A DNA stretch of 17,809 bases from Alphaproteobacteria bacterium (GTDB taxonomy: Bacteria; Pseudomonadota; Alphaproteobacteria; GCA-2731375), in the NCBI GenBank assembly GCA_030746295.1, contig JASLMY010000090.1, positions 1 through 17,809 on the forward strand. Direction: 5' to 3'. A program made the position numbers and the translations under genes. Below are positions 7,675-13,872 of this stretch, piece after piece. The notes under the pieces were generated by a model. The model saw only the letters and a program-made list of their open reading frames with translations. It was not told the DNA's origin and did no database searches. Positions within the stretch are counted from its first letter, which is position 1. Each line of letters starts with the position of its first letter.

Positions 7675-8484
7675 ATGTGGCCCGACGGCGAAGAGATCGA
7701 GCGGGCGGCGCTGGAAGACCTGCACGCCGCCGCCGCGCCGGAGCTGGCGACGGCGCTGGGCCTGAGTTGCCGACTGTTGGGGTCCGCACGCCTCTCCATG
7801 GCGCCGGCCCTGCCGGCGAGCGCGATCGTGATCAATCGGGTCTTGGGCCTGGGCCTGGACGCCCCCGTCGAGCGCCAGACCCTGGCCCGGATCACCGAGG
7901 CCTATGGCGCGGCCGAGGTCCGGCGCTACTTCGTCCACCTCCACCCCGAGGCGAGGCCGCCCGAAGCCGCGCAATGGCTCCAGGAGTTGGGTCTCGAGCG
8001 GACCCGGGCCTGGGTCAAGTTCGAGCGCGGTCGCGAGGCGCCGCCGGCGACGAGGACCACGCTCGAGATCCGCGCCGCCGAGGCCGACGACCGCGCCGCC
8101 TTCGGCGAGATCGTCGCCGACGCCTTCGACCTCGGCGCGGCGGCCGCACCCCTGATCGGCGGCTTGATCGGACGGCCGGGCTGGCATGTTTTCATGAGCT
8201 TCGAGGGCGATCAGGCGGCCGGTGCCGGCACCCTCTTCGTCCGCGACGGCGTCGGTTGGCTCGATTGGGGCGCCACCCGGCCCGCCTTCCGCGGCCGCGG
8301 CAGCCAGAGCGCCATCCTCGCCCGCCGCATCGAGGCGGCCCTTGACCTCGGCTGCCGCCTGCTCGCCACCACGACCGGCGAGGAGGTGCCCGGCGATCCG
8401 CAGCATTCCTACAGCAATATCGTGCGAATGGGCTTCCGCCCGGCCTATCTCCGACAGAACTACGCGCCGCCCAAGCCGAGCTGA
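7675..8484 (+). CDS. GNAT-family N-acetyltransferase
   Basis: A 269-residue protein whose second half is a GNAT fold. LEIRAAEADDRAAFGEIVADAFDL starts the domain near residue 130. GWLDWGATRPAFRGRGSQSAILARRIEAAL (about 194-223) holds the acetyl-CoA pyrophosphate loop RGRGSQ at 206-211. NIVRMGFRPAYLRQNY closes it near 248-263. The first 120 residues look like a degenerate related domain (VINRVLGLGLDAP..RYFVHLHPEA), as in double-GNAT proteins. The substrate cannot be read from sequence. I chose the ATG at 7675 because AAGGAG lies 9 nt before it. The gene converges with an SDR gene, with 19 bp between stops. Confidence 0.88.
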   Translation: MWPDGEEIERAALEDLHAAAAPELATALGLSCRLLGSARLSMAPALPASAIVINRVLGLGLDAPVERQTLARITEAYGAAEVRRYFVHLHPEARPPEAAQWLQELGLERTRAWVKFERGREAPPATRTTLEIRAAEADDRAAFGEIVADAFDLGAAAAPLIGGLIGRPGWHVFMSFEGDQAAGAGTLFVRDGVGWLDWGATRPAFRGRGSQSAILARRIEAALDLGCRLLATTTGEEVPGDPQHSYSNIVRMGFRPAYLRQNYAPPKPS

Positions 8485-8503
8485 GGCTGCGCCCGGGCGA
8501 TGG

Positions 8504-9262
8504 TCAGCCGGCGCTGCGGGCGCCGTCGACGGTCAACACCGCGCCGGAGATGAAGCTGGCCTCGTCGGAGCAGAGAAAGACGGCGGACGCCGCCATGTCG
8601 GCGGGGTCGCACATCCGGCCCAAGGGAATGTCGGCGGCGAGACGATCGATCACCTCGGCCTCGCTCAAGCCCATCTGCTGCATCACCATCGGCGTCGGCG
8701 CCGCAACGGGCGCCAGCGCGTTGACGCGAATGTTGTCCGATGCCAGCTCCACCGCCAAGGCCCGGGTGAAGGTGATGACGGCGCCCTTGCTGGCGGCATA
8801 GGCCGCACCGCCCGGCCGGGGCCTGAGCGCCGCGGCGGAGGCGGTGTTGAGGATGCTGCCACCACCCCGCTTCTTCAGCTCCGGCACCGCATGCTGGGCG
8901 AAGAGCTGGATGCTCTTGACGTTGATCCGAAAGACCCGGTCGTAAAGCTCTTCCGTCATCTTGACGGTCGAGGTCGGTGGATAGCTGATACCGGCGTTGT
9001 TCAGCACCGCATCCACGCCACCGAAAGCGGAAACGGCTTCCCCGACGGCGGCCGCGACGGCGGCGCTGTCACCGACGTCGGCCTCGACGAAGCGAATCTC
9101 GCCGCCTTTCGCCGCCACGGCATCGGCGACCCGCTGGCCGGTCTCGGGGTTGATGTCGACGCCGACGATCCGTGCCCCTTCCCCGGCGAAGCGATGCGCG
9201 AAGGCCTCGCCGAAGCCCGAGCCCGAGCCGGTGATGATGGCAACCTTGTTCTCGAGCCGCAT
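8504..9262 (-). CDS. Short-chain dehydrogenase/reductase (glucose 1-dehydrogenase/3-oxoacyl reductase type)
   Basis: A classical SDR of 252 residues. The cofactor motif TGSGSGFG is at 11-18 and Asp37 at the end of beta-2 points to NAD(H). NNAG is at 88-91. Catalytic residues are Asn114, Ser142, Tyr155 and Lys159 (AAYAASKGA). The end ISGAVLTVDGARSAG is the family's usual C-terminus. The substrate is unknown. I prefer the ATG at 9262 with GGAG 6 nt upstream. An ATG at 9277 would overlap the upstream gene by 4 nt (ATGA), adding MRERA and suggesting coupled translation. The gene is probably cotranscribed with the exported protein gene before it. Confidence 0.92.
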   Translation of the reverse strand: MRLENKVAIITGSGSGFGEAFAHRFAGEGARIVGVDINPETGQRVADAVAAKGGEIRFVEADVGDSAAVAAAVGEAVSAFGGVDAVLNNAGISYPPTSTVKMTEELYDRVFRINVKSIQLFAQHAVPELKKRGGGSILNTASAAALRPRPGGAAYAASKGAVITFTRALAVELASDNIRVNALAPVAAPTPMVMQQMGLSEAEVIDRLAADIPLGRMCDPADMAASAVFLCSDEASFISGAVLTVDGARSAG

Positions 9263-9273
9263 CGCCCTCTCCC

Positions 9274-9900
9274 TCATTGCACCTTCTTGCCGTAGACGGT
9301 CTCGCCCAGATGGTCGGCCAAGGCCGGGACCAGCAGGGCGGCCAGGTCGTGCGGGTCCTCCGGCGGCCGCGAGGTCGAGGCCCGGGCGCTCCAGAGCAGA
9401 TCGCCGTCGGGAGTGGTCAGCTCGACCAGGATCACGCGCTGGCGCAGCACCCGTCTGCGGCTGGGACGCTCGCTCATCCGCATCCGCAGCACCAGGCTGT
9501 CCTCCTCGACGCCGAGCCGCATATCGGGATCGGGATCGATGTCGTCCATGCTGAGGCGAAAGCGCAGGCGGTGGCTCCCGGCGCCGCTGTCGATCAGGTA
9601 GCCGCGGCTTTCCAGTTCGGCGGCGAATTGGCGTGAGATGTCGGTGCTGAGCGGCGAGCCGTCGGGTTGCCGGATGTTGATCCGCGCGTCCTTCGCCAAC
9701 GCGCCGTGGGCGGTGGCGTCGAGAACGCCGGTCAGTTGCTCGGCGTCCTCGCTCGCGGCGACGACGATGGTGCCGCTCGCGGCCGGGGTTCGGGCTCCGG
9801 ACTCGATCGTGTGACGGCTATCGCGAAGCACGTCGCGACCAGCGCTCTCGGCCAGCGCGATGGCGGGCAGGATGGCGAGCAGGAGAGCGAGACGAGACAT
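9274..9900 (-). CDS. Exported hypothetical protein
   Basis: A 208-residue protein I do not recognise. MSRLALLLAILPAIALA is a clear signal peptide with cleavage likely after residue 17, so it is periplasmic or exported. The mature part has a Ser/Ala-rich start. Patterns such as FAAELESRGYLIDSGAGSHRLRFRLSM and VILVELTTPDGDLLWSARAST suggest an alpha/beta fold like lipoprotein-type assembly or surface-associated proteins (DUF4136-like), but without a Cys lipobox. I place the start at 9900 at the signal peptide; the frame continues upstream but that part has no coding character. No strong ribosome site is present. The gene ends 11 bp before the SDR start, or overlaps by 4 nt if the longer SDR start is used. 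Confidence 0.72.
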   Translation of the reverse strand: MSRLALLLAILPAIALAESAGRDVLRDSRHTIESGARTPAASGTIVVAASEDAEQLTGVLDATAHGALAKDARINIRQPDGSPLSTDISRQFAAELESRGYLIDSGAGSHRLRFRLSMDDIDPDPDMRLGVEEDSLVLRMRMSERPSRRRVLRQRVILVELTTPDGDLLWSARASTSRPPEDPHDLAALLVPALADHLGETVYGKKVQ

Positions 9901-10288
9901 GATTGCAATATAGCATCGTTGATCGGCGACCGCCGCCCGTCGCGGGCCGGAAAAAAGACGCCCGCAAATCGACCATGTCGCGCGGGCGCAGATACAGGAT
10001 GTCGGATGTTCACTAACCGAGCCCATTCTGCGGATTTCCCGGCGCGGCGCATTGATTGAGATCAGGCTTGGTCACGGCTCGCGATGTTCCGAGCGCTTGC
10101 CGATCCCGATGACCACGCTTGCCGCTTGACTCTGACCTTGCTTGCATCCTAATGGGTTATGCACGCCTTAATGGTGCCACATTTCTTTAAGAACTTCCGG
10201 GGCGAAGCCAGATACACGCGCTGCAAGAGCAACCTGAATGCAGCATTGCGCCAAACCGATGCCCACATCGCCACTACGGTACAGCGAG
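9901..10288. other. 388-bp gap with a candidate FNR-type box and weak promoter
   Basis: No protein or RNA gene is evident. It holds a candidate Crp/Fnr-family site at 10052-10065 (listed separately). A weak plus-strand promoter candidate is TTGACT at 10126-10131 with CCTAAT at 10148-10153, spacing 16, which could serve the small ORF at 10289. The divergent promoter of the exported protein gene must also lie here. Confidence 0.4.
10052..10065. promoter_or_regulatory. Candidate FNR/Anr-type box
   Basis: TTGATTGAGATCAG matches the FNR consensus TTGAT-N4-ATCAA at 9 of 10 defined positions. It is 152 bp upstream of the exported protein gene on the minus strand and 224 bp upstream of the small ORF on the plus strand. 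Function is inference from the motif alone. Confidence 0.4.
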
Positions 10289-10483
10289 ATGCCCTCAAAC
10301 AAGGACAGCGAGCGCGACGCCCTCCGCCAGCGCATCGACTTGCTGCGCCAAGACGCGGTCGAACGGCCGCATATCGCCGATATGCTGCTCAAGCTCGTCG
10401 ACGAATTGGAGGCCGAATTGGCGCGGCTCGTCGCCGCCGACGGGCCGTCGGACCCCGATCAGTTGTCCGACACCACGGCGTAG
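10289..10483 (+). CDS. Small helical protein, hypothetical
   Basis: A 64-residue candidate gene from the ATG at 10289. After a short Ser/Asn N-terminus it is highly charged and leucine-patterned: DALRQRIDLLRQDAVERPHIADMLLKLVDELEAELARLVAA. This predicts a helical hairpin or coiled coil. The frame continues upstream to 10238, but that part looks non-coding. Its last 25 bp overlap the 3' end of the ridA-like gene on the other strand. The ribosome site is weak. I do not recognise a family; a chance frame is still possible. Confidence 0.45.
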   Translation: MPSNKDSERDALRQRIDLLRQDAVERPHIADMLLKLVDELEAELARLVAADGPSDPDQLSDTTA

Positions 10484-10848
10484 GCCTCGATCTCCACCAG
10501 CATCTCGGGCTTGAAGAGGGCGCTGACCTCGACCAAGGTCGCCGCCGGACGAAAGCCGGTATCGTCGAAGGCCTCGATCGTGGCCTGGTTGAAGCCATCG
10601 GGTTCGGTGATGTCGGTGACATAGGCCACCACGCGGACGACGTCGCGCATCCCGGCATCGGCCATTTCCAGAACTCTTTGAATCTTGGCGTACGTCTCTT
10701 TCGTCTGGGCATAGAGGTCGTCGCCGACGGCCTCGCCCGAAGCGTCGGCCGACGTTGTGCCGGCGACGTGGATGTCCGGGCCCACCTGGACAGCGCGGGC
10801 ATAGGCCGCGGTCGCCTCGGTGCCGTCGAAGATATCGCGTCGTTGCAT
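10459..10848 (-). CDS. RidA-like (YjgF/YER057c/UK114) protein
   Basis: A 129-residue single-domain Rid protein. Recognisable parts are ARAVQVGPDIHVAGTTSAD, TKETYAKIQRVLEMADAGMRDVVRVVAYVTDI and the C-terminal MLVEIEAYAVV. RidA enzymes hydrolyse reactive enamine/imine intermediates using an Arg in a PARS-like motif. Here the matching segment is RPAATLVEV, so that Arg appears to be Ala. This suggests a Rid subfamily without classical deaminase activity. GAGG lies 8 nt before the ATG at 10848. It is divergent from the SDR-cupin operon, 122 bp apart, which suggests a shared pathway. The gene's 3' end overlaps the small ORF on the opposite strand. Confidence 0.9.
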   Translation of the reverse strand: MQRRDIFDGTEATAAYARAVQVGPDIHVAGTTSADASGEAVGDDLYAQTKETYAKIQRVLEMADAGMRDVVRVVAYVTDITEPDGFNQATIEAFDDTGFRPAATLVEVSALFKPEMLVEIEAYAVVSDN

Positions 10849-10970
10849 CGCTCGTTCCTCCCCTTGCTCGAAGCTGCGATCGTCGACGGCCCATCGGGCC
10901 TCCGCGTCTCGCGTGACATGGACGGTTTCTGCTACGCTTTTCCGAGCAACGATGCAACGAGGAGGTGGAG

Positions 10971-11732
10971 ATGGACTTGGGCCTGGAGGGCTTGAAAGCA
11001 TTGGTGACGGGCGGCACGCGTGGTATCGGCCGCGCCATCGTCGATCGGTTGGCGGCCGAAGGCTGCGCTATCGCGCTCTGTGCCCGAAACGGCGACGAGG
11101 TCCAGGCGGCGGTCGGGGCGCTGGAGGCCGACGGCGCCAAGGCGACCGGTGCTGCCGTCGACGTCGCCGACGGCCCCGCGCTCAAGGCCTGGGTCGACGC
11201 CGCGGCCCAGGCCCTGGGTGGGATCGACATCGTCGTCGCCAACGTCAGCGGCATGGGCAGCACGCTCGGCGACGAGGGCTGGCGGCGAGGCTTCGAGATC
11301 GACATCATGGGCACCGTGCACACCGTCGAGGCGGCGATGCCCTGCCTCGAAAAGTCGGAGGCGGCCTCGATCGTCGCCATCTCCAGCACCGCCGCGTTGG
11401 AATCCTTCGGTGGCGTGCGCCCCTACAACTCGGTCAAGGCGGCGGTCGTCAATTACATGTCGAGCCTGAGCTCCGCCTTGGCTGGGAACGGCGTCCGCGC
11501 CAACACGGTCTCCCCCGGCACCATCTATTTCGAGGACGGCGTCTGGGGCCAACGCAAGCGCGAGCAGCCGGAGATTTTCGAGTGGGCGCTCTCGCGCAAT
11601 CCGACCGGCCGCATGGGCCGGCCCGACGAGGTAGCGAACGCGACGGTCTTCCTGGCGAGCCCGGCGGCGAGCTTCATCAGCGGCGCCAACCTGGTCGTCG
11701 ACGGCGCCATGACGACACGCGTCCAGTTCTAG
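10971..11732 (+). CDS. Short-chain dehydrogenase/reductase
   Basis: An SDR of 253 residues. The cofactor motif TGGTRGIG is at 13-20. ARN at 38-40, with Arg39, favours NADP(H). Ser139, Tyr152 and Lys156 (PYNSVKAA) form the catalytic triad. The usual Asn of the tetrad falls in FEIDIMG, where Asp111 replaces it. The end SFISGANLVVDGA is typical. GGAGGT at 10961-10966 serves the ATG at 10971. The cupin gene starts 13 bp after its stop, so the two form an operon. The substrate is unknown. Confidence 0.92.
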   Translation: MDLGLEGLKALVTGGTRGIGRAIVDRLAAEGCAIALCARNGDEVQAAVGALEADGAKATGAAVDVADGPALKAWVDAAAQALGGIDIVVANVSGMGSTLGDEGWRRGFEIDIMGTVHTVEAAMPCLEKSEAASIVAISSTAALESFGGVRPYNSVKAAVVNYMSSLSSALAGNGVRANTVSPGTIYFEDGVWGQRKREQPEIFEWALSRNPTGRMGRPDEVANATVFLASPAASFISGANLVVDGAMTTRVQF

Positions 11733-11745
11733 GAGGGCGAGACAG

Positions 11746-12075
11746 ATGAAGATGACCGACATACCCTTCGAGGTCGAAGGCTGGCAGGACGTGCCGGAGA
11801 CCGAGCATGCCGGGGAGACCGGCAAGGCGCTCTGGCGGACCCGGCAGTTCGGCGACATCCGCGTCCGCATGGTGACCTACACGCCCGGCTACCTGGCCGA
11901 CCACTGGTGCGAGAAGGGACACATCCTGCTCGTTCTGGAGGGCGAGTTGGGGACGGAATTGGCGGATGGGAGCACGGTCACGCTTCAGCCGGGCATGTCC
12001 TATCAGGTCGCGGACGGTGCCATGGCGCACCGCTCCACGACCCGAACCGGCTGCAGGCTCTTCATCGTCGACTGA
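11746..12075 (+). CDS. Small DHCW-type cupin-fold protein
   Basis: A 109-residue single-domain cupin. Cupin motif 1 is YTPGYLADHWCEKGHILLVLEGEL and motif 2 is LQPGMSYQVADGAMAHRST. The DHWC and H-rich positions match the small 'DHCW motif cupin fold' group, which has no assigned reaction. AGGAGG at 11731-11736 lies 9 nt before the ATG and overlaps the upstream stop, so it is cotranscribed with the SDR gene. A GC hairpin follows the stop. A small-molecule binding or isomerase role alongside the SDR is possible but unproven. Confidence 0.9.
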   Translation: MKMTDIPFEVEGWQDVPETEHAGETGKALWRTRQFGDIRVRMVTYTPGYLADHWCEKGHILLVLEGELGTELADGSTVTLQPGMSYQVADGAMAHRSTTRTGCRLFIVD

Positions 12076-12086
12076 GGCGAGCGGTC

Positions 12087-12114
12087 GGCGGCGCCGGCCC
12101 GGAACGGCGCCGCC
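12087..12114 (+). terminator. GC-rich hairpin after the SDR-cupin operon
   Basis: GGCGGCGCCG at 12087-12096 and CGGCGCCGCC at 12105-12114 form a perfect 10-bp stem with an 8-nt loop, starting 11 nt after the cupin stop. No U-tract follows, so it may be a weak or Rho-assisted terminator. Confidence 0.5.
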
Positions 12115-12132
12115 CTCACCTCGACGCCTGGT

Positions 12133-12146
12133 TTGATCTAGGTCAT
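12133..12146 (+). promoter_or_regulatory. Candidate Crp/Fnr-family box upstream of EF-hand gene
   Basis: TTGATCTAGGTCAT has a perfect TTGAT left half and a partial right half (GTCAT against ATCAA, 3 of 5). The inner TGATCTAGGTCA is close to symmetric. It ends 66 bp before the EF-hand gene start, which suits an activator site. Confidence 0.35.
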
Positions 12147-12212
12147 GGCCGGACGGGGTCACGCGTCTCTAATTCGCGGCTAGACCTCGATCGATGGAAG
12201 GAAGCCCCGACG

Positions 12213-12911
12213 ATGAAAGCCCGACACTTCATGTCCCTCGTTCTCGGTGCCGGCTGGCTGCTGGCGGCCCCGGCGGCGATGGCACACGGCCCCGCCACGG
12301 ATGACAAGGGAACGATGGCGATGCAGCACCACGGCGACGGCCATCGCATGGGCGCCGAGGGCCAGCACGGCCCGGGCCAGATGATGCCGCCGTGGATGCG
12401 GCAAGGCTACGGCTATCCGGCAATGCCGCCCGGCTATGGCTACCCCGGCATGATGCACGGGCCGGGCCACCCCGGCATGATGCACGGGCCGGGCCAGCCC
12501 GGCATGATGTACGGGCCGGGCCATCCCAGCATGATGCGTCGGCCCGGTCACGGTTACGGTTATGGATCAGGCTGGGGCATGCGACACGGCCGGACCATGG
12601 CGGACCAGGACGGCGACGGCCTGGTCTCCGCCGAGGAGGCGGCAGCCCGGGCCGAGGCGACGTTCGCCTATCGCGACCAGAACGGCGACAACAAGCTCTC
12701 CTCAGATGAGTTCCAGGGCCGCTCTTGGGGCCCGTGGCACTACCACGGCCGGCAACGCGAGGGGCGCTTCAAGCGGCTGGACGAAAACGGCAACGGCAGC
12801 GTCGATCGGGCCGAGTTCTTCGCTGCCCACGAGGCCGAGTACGAGGCCGCCGACGGCGACGGTGACGGCAAGGTCACGGTCTGGGAGTTTCGTGCCGCGC
12901 CGAAGCGCTGA
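12213..12911 (+). CDS. Exported EF-hand calcium-binding protein with Met/His/Gly/Pro repeats
   Basis: A 232-residue protein. KARHFMSLVLGAGWLLAAPAAMA is a signal peptide cut near residue 24. Residues 35-128 are low complexity, rich in His, Met, Gly and Pro, and include four 9-residue repeats at 78-113. The C-terminal half has four EF-hand loops: DQDGDGLVSAEE (131-142), DQNGDNKLSSDE (155-166), DENGNGSVDRAE (190-201) and DGDGDGKVTVWE (214-225). All keep Asp/Asn at positions 1, 3 and 5 and Glu at 12. A periplasmic Ca2+-binding role follows from the EF hands; Met/His-rich stretches often bind copper or nickel, so metal handling is possible. GGAAGG precedes the ATG at 12213. Confidence 0.9.
   Translation: MKARHFMSLVLGAGWLLAAPAAMAHGPATDDKGTMAMQHHGDGHRMGAEGQHGPGQMMPPWMRQGYGYPAMPPGYGYPGMMHGPGHPGMMHGPGQPGMMYGPGHPSMMRRPGHGYGYGSGWGMRHGRTMADQDGDGLVSAEEAAARAEATFAYRDQNGDNKLSSDEFQGRSWGPWHYHGRQREGRFKRLDENGNGSVDRAEFFAAHEAEYEAADGDGDGKVTVWEFRAAPKR
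12444..12551 (+). repeat. Four tandem 27-bp in-frame repeats
   Basis: Four units of 27 bp encode PGMMHGPGH, PGMMHGPGQ, PGMMYGPGH and PSMMRRPGH. The first two DNA copies are almost identical and the last has diverged. Copy number may vary between strains by slippage. Confidence 0.9.
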
Positions 12912-12934
12912 GTCATAGGTCTCGCGGGGCCGAG

Positions 12935-13852
12935 CTACCGTTCGAGAACCCGACGCGCCGCGGTCTCGGCCGCGGTGGTGGCATCGCCGACGGCCTGCGT
13001 CAGGCGGCCACCATAGCCGGCGCGTGCCGCGCCGATCGCCAAGAAGCCCGGCAGCGAGGCCTTGCAGCCGGTATCGACCAGCACCGCGCCCTCGCCGTCG
13101 CGCTCGATACCATCGGGGGCTGGACCCGAGTTGGGCGTGACGCCGACGAAGACGAAGACGCCGTCGCAGGCCAACTCCTCGACCTCGCCGCTGGCGCGGC
13201 TCCTGAGCCGCACCCCTTCCACGGCCTCGGCGCCGGCGATCGCCTCGACCTCGCTCTCCCAACGAAATCGAAAAGCTTCGTGATCGGCGGCCCGGGCGAC
13301 GTAGTGCCGCCGCGCACGGAGGCTATTGCCCCGATGCACCAGGGTCACGGTGCGGCAGCTCTCCGCCAGGTGCAGCGCCTCCTGCAGGGCGGCATCGCCG
13401 CCGCCGACCACGACCACGTCCCGGTCGCGGAAAAAGCCGGCATCGCAGAAGGCGCATTGCGAGACGCCGCGGCCGGTAAGCGCCGTCTCGCCGTCGACGC
13501 CGAGTTGCTTCAAACGGCCGCCGGTGGCGAGGATCACTTGGGCAGCCGTGTAGCGTCCCTGATCCGTCGTCACCACCCGGCTCTCGCCCTCGGCCGTGAT
13601 CTCGGTCACCGCCTCGAAGCGCATCTCGACGCCGTGCTCGAGCCCCGCCTCGACGAGATGCTGGGTGAGCGCCACGCCCGAGAGCGGCCCGACCGCCGGA
13701 TAACCGTCCACGGCGCCGACGTTGACGACGAGGCCGCCATGCAGCTCGCCCTCGAAGCAGGCGACCGAGCAGCCTGCGAGGCGGGCGTGAAGGGCTGCCG
13801 TCAGACCGGCGACGCCGCCGCCGACGACGATGATGTCGTGCGTCGTTCTCAT
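12935..13852 (-). CDS. Thioredoxin reductase-like FAD/NAD(P)H oxidoreductase
   Basis: A 305-residue flavoprotein of the low-Mr thioredoxin reductase fold. The FAD motif is VVGGGVAGLTAA (9-20). The redox dithiol is CAFC at 133-136. The NAD(P)H motif is VVGGGDAALQEA (148-159), with HRGNSLRAR (173-181) matching the NADPH-type HRxxxxRA. The C-terminal FAD segment is GFLAIGAARAGYGGRLTQAVGDAT. Canonical enzymes have GD there; this one has GA, so it belongs to a side branch rather than true TrxB. It starts 20 bp after the stop of the 403-residue gene and is the last gene of the selenoprotein operon. I infer that it delivers electrons to the UGSC selenoprotein. Confidence 0.92.
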   Translation of the reverse strand: MRTTHDIIVVGGGVAGLTAALHARLAGCSVACFEGELHGGLVVNVGAVDGYPAVGPLSGVALTQHLVEAGLEHGVEMRFEAVTEITAEGESRVVTTDQGRYTAAQVILATGGRLKQLGVDGETALTGRGVSQCAFCDAGFFRDRDVVVVGGGDAALQEALHLAESCRTVTLVHRGNSLRARRHYVARAADHEAFRFRWESEVEAIAGAEAVEGVRLRSRASGEVEELACDGVFVFVGVTPNSGPAPDGIERDGEGAVLVDTGCKASLPGFLAIGAARAGYGGRLTQAVGDATTAAETAARRVLER

Positions 13853-13872
13853 CTCTTTCCGAATGTCGTCAT

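Noticed and set aside
9263..9277. Longer SDR start at 9277 with ATGA overlap
   Set aside because: Possible, but the ATG at 9262 has a better ribosome site and gives the usual SDR N-terminus. Kept as an alternative only.
12444..12551. CRISPR-like repeat array
   Set aside because: The 27-bp units are directly adjacent without spacers and encode in-frame peptide repeats.
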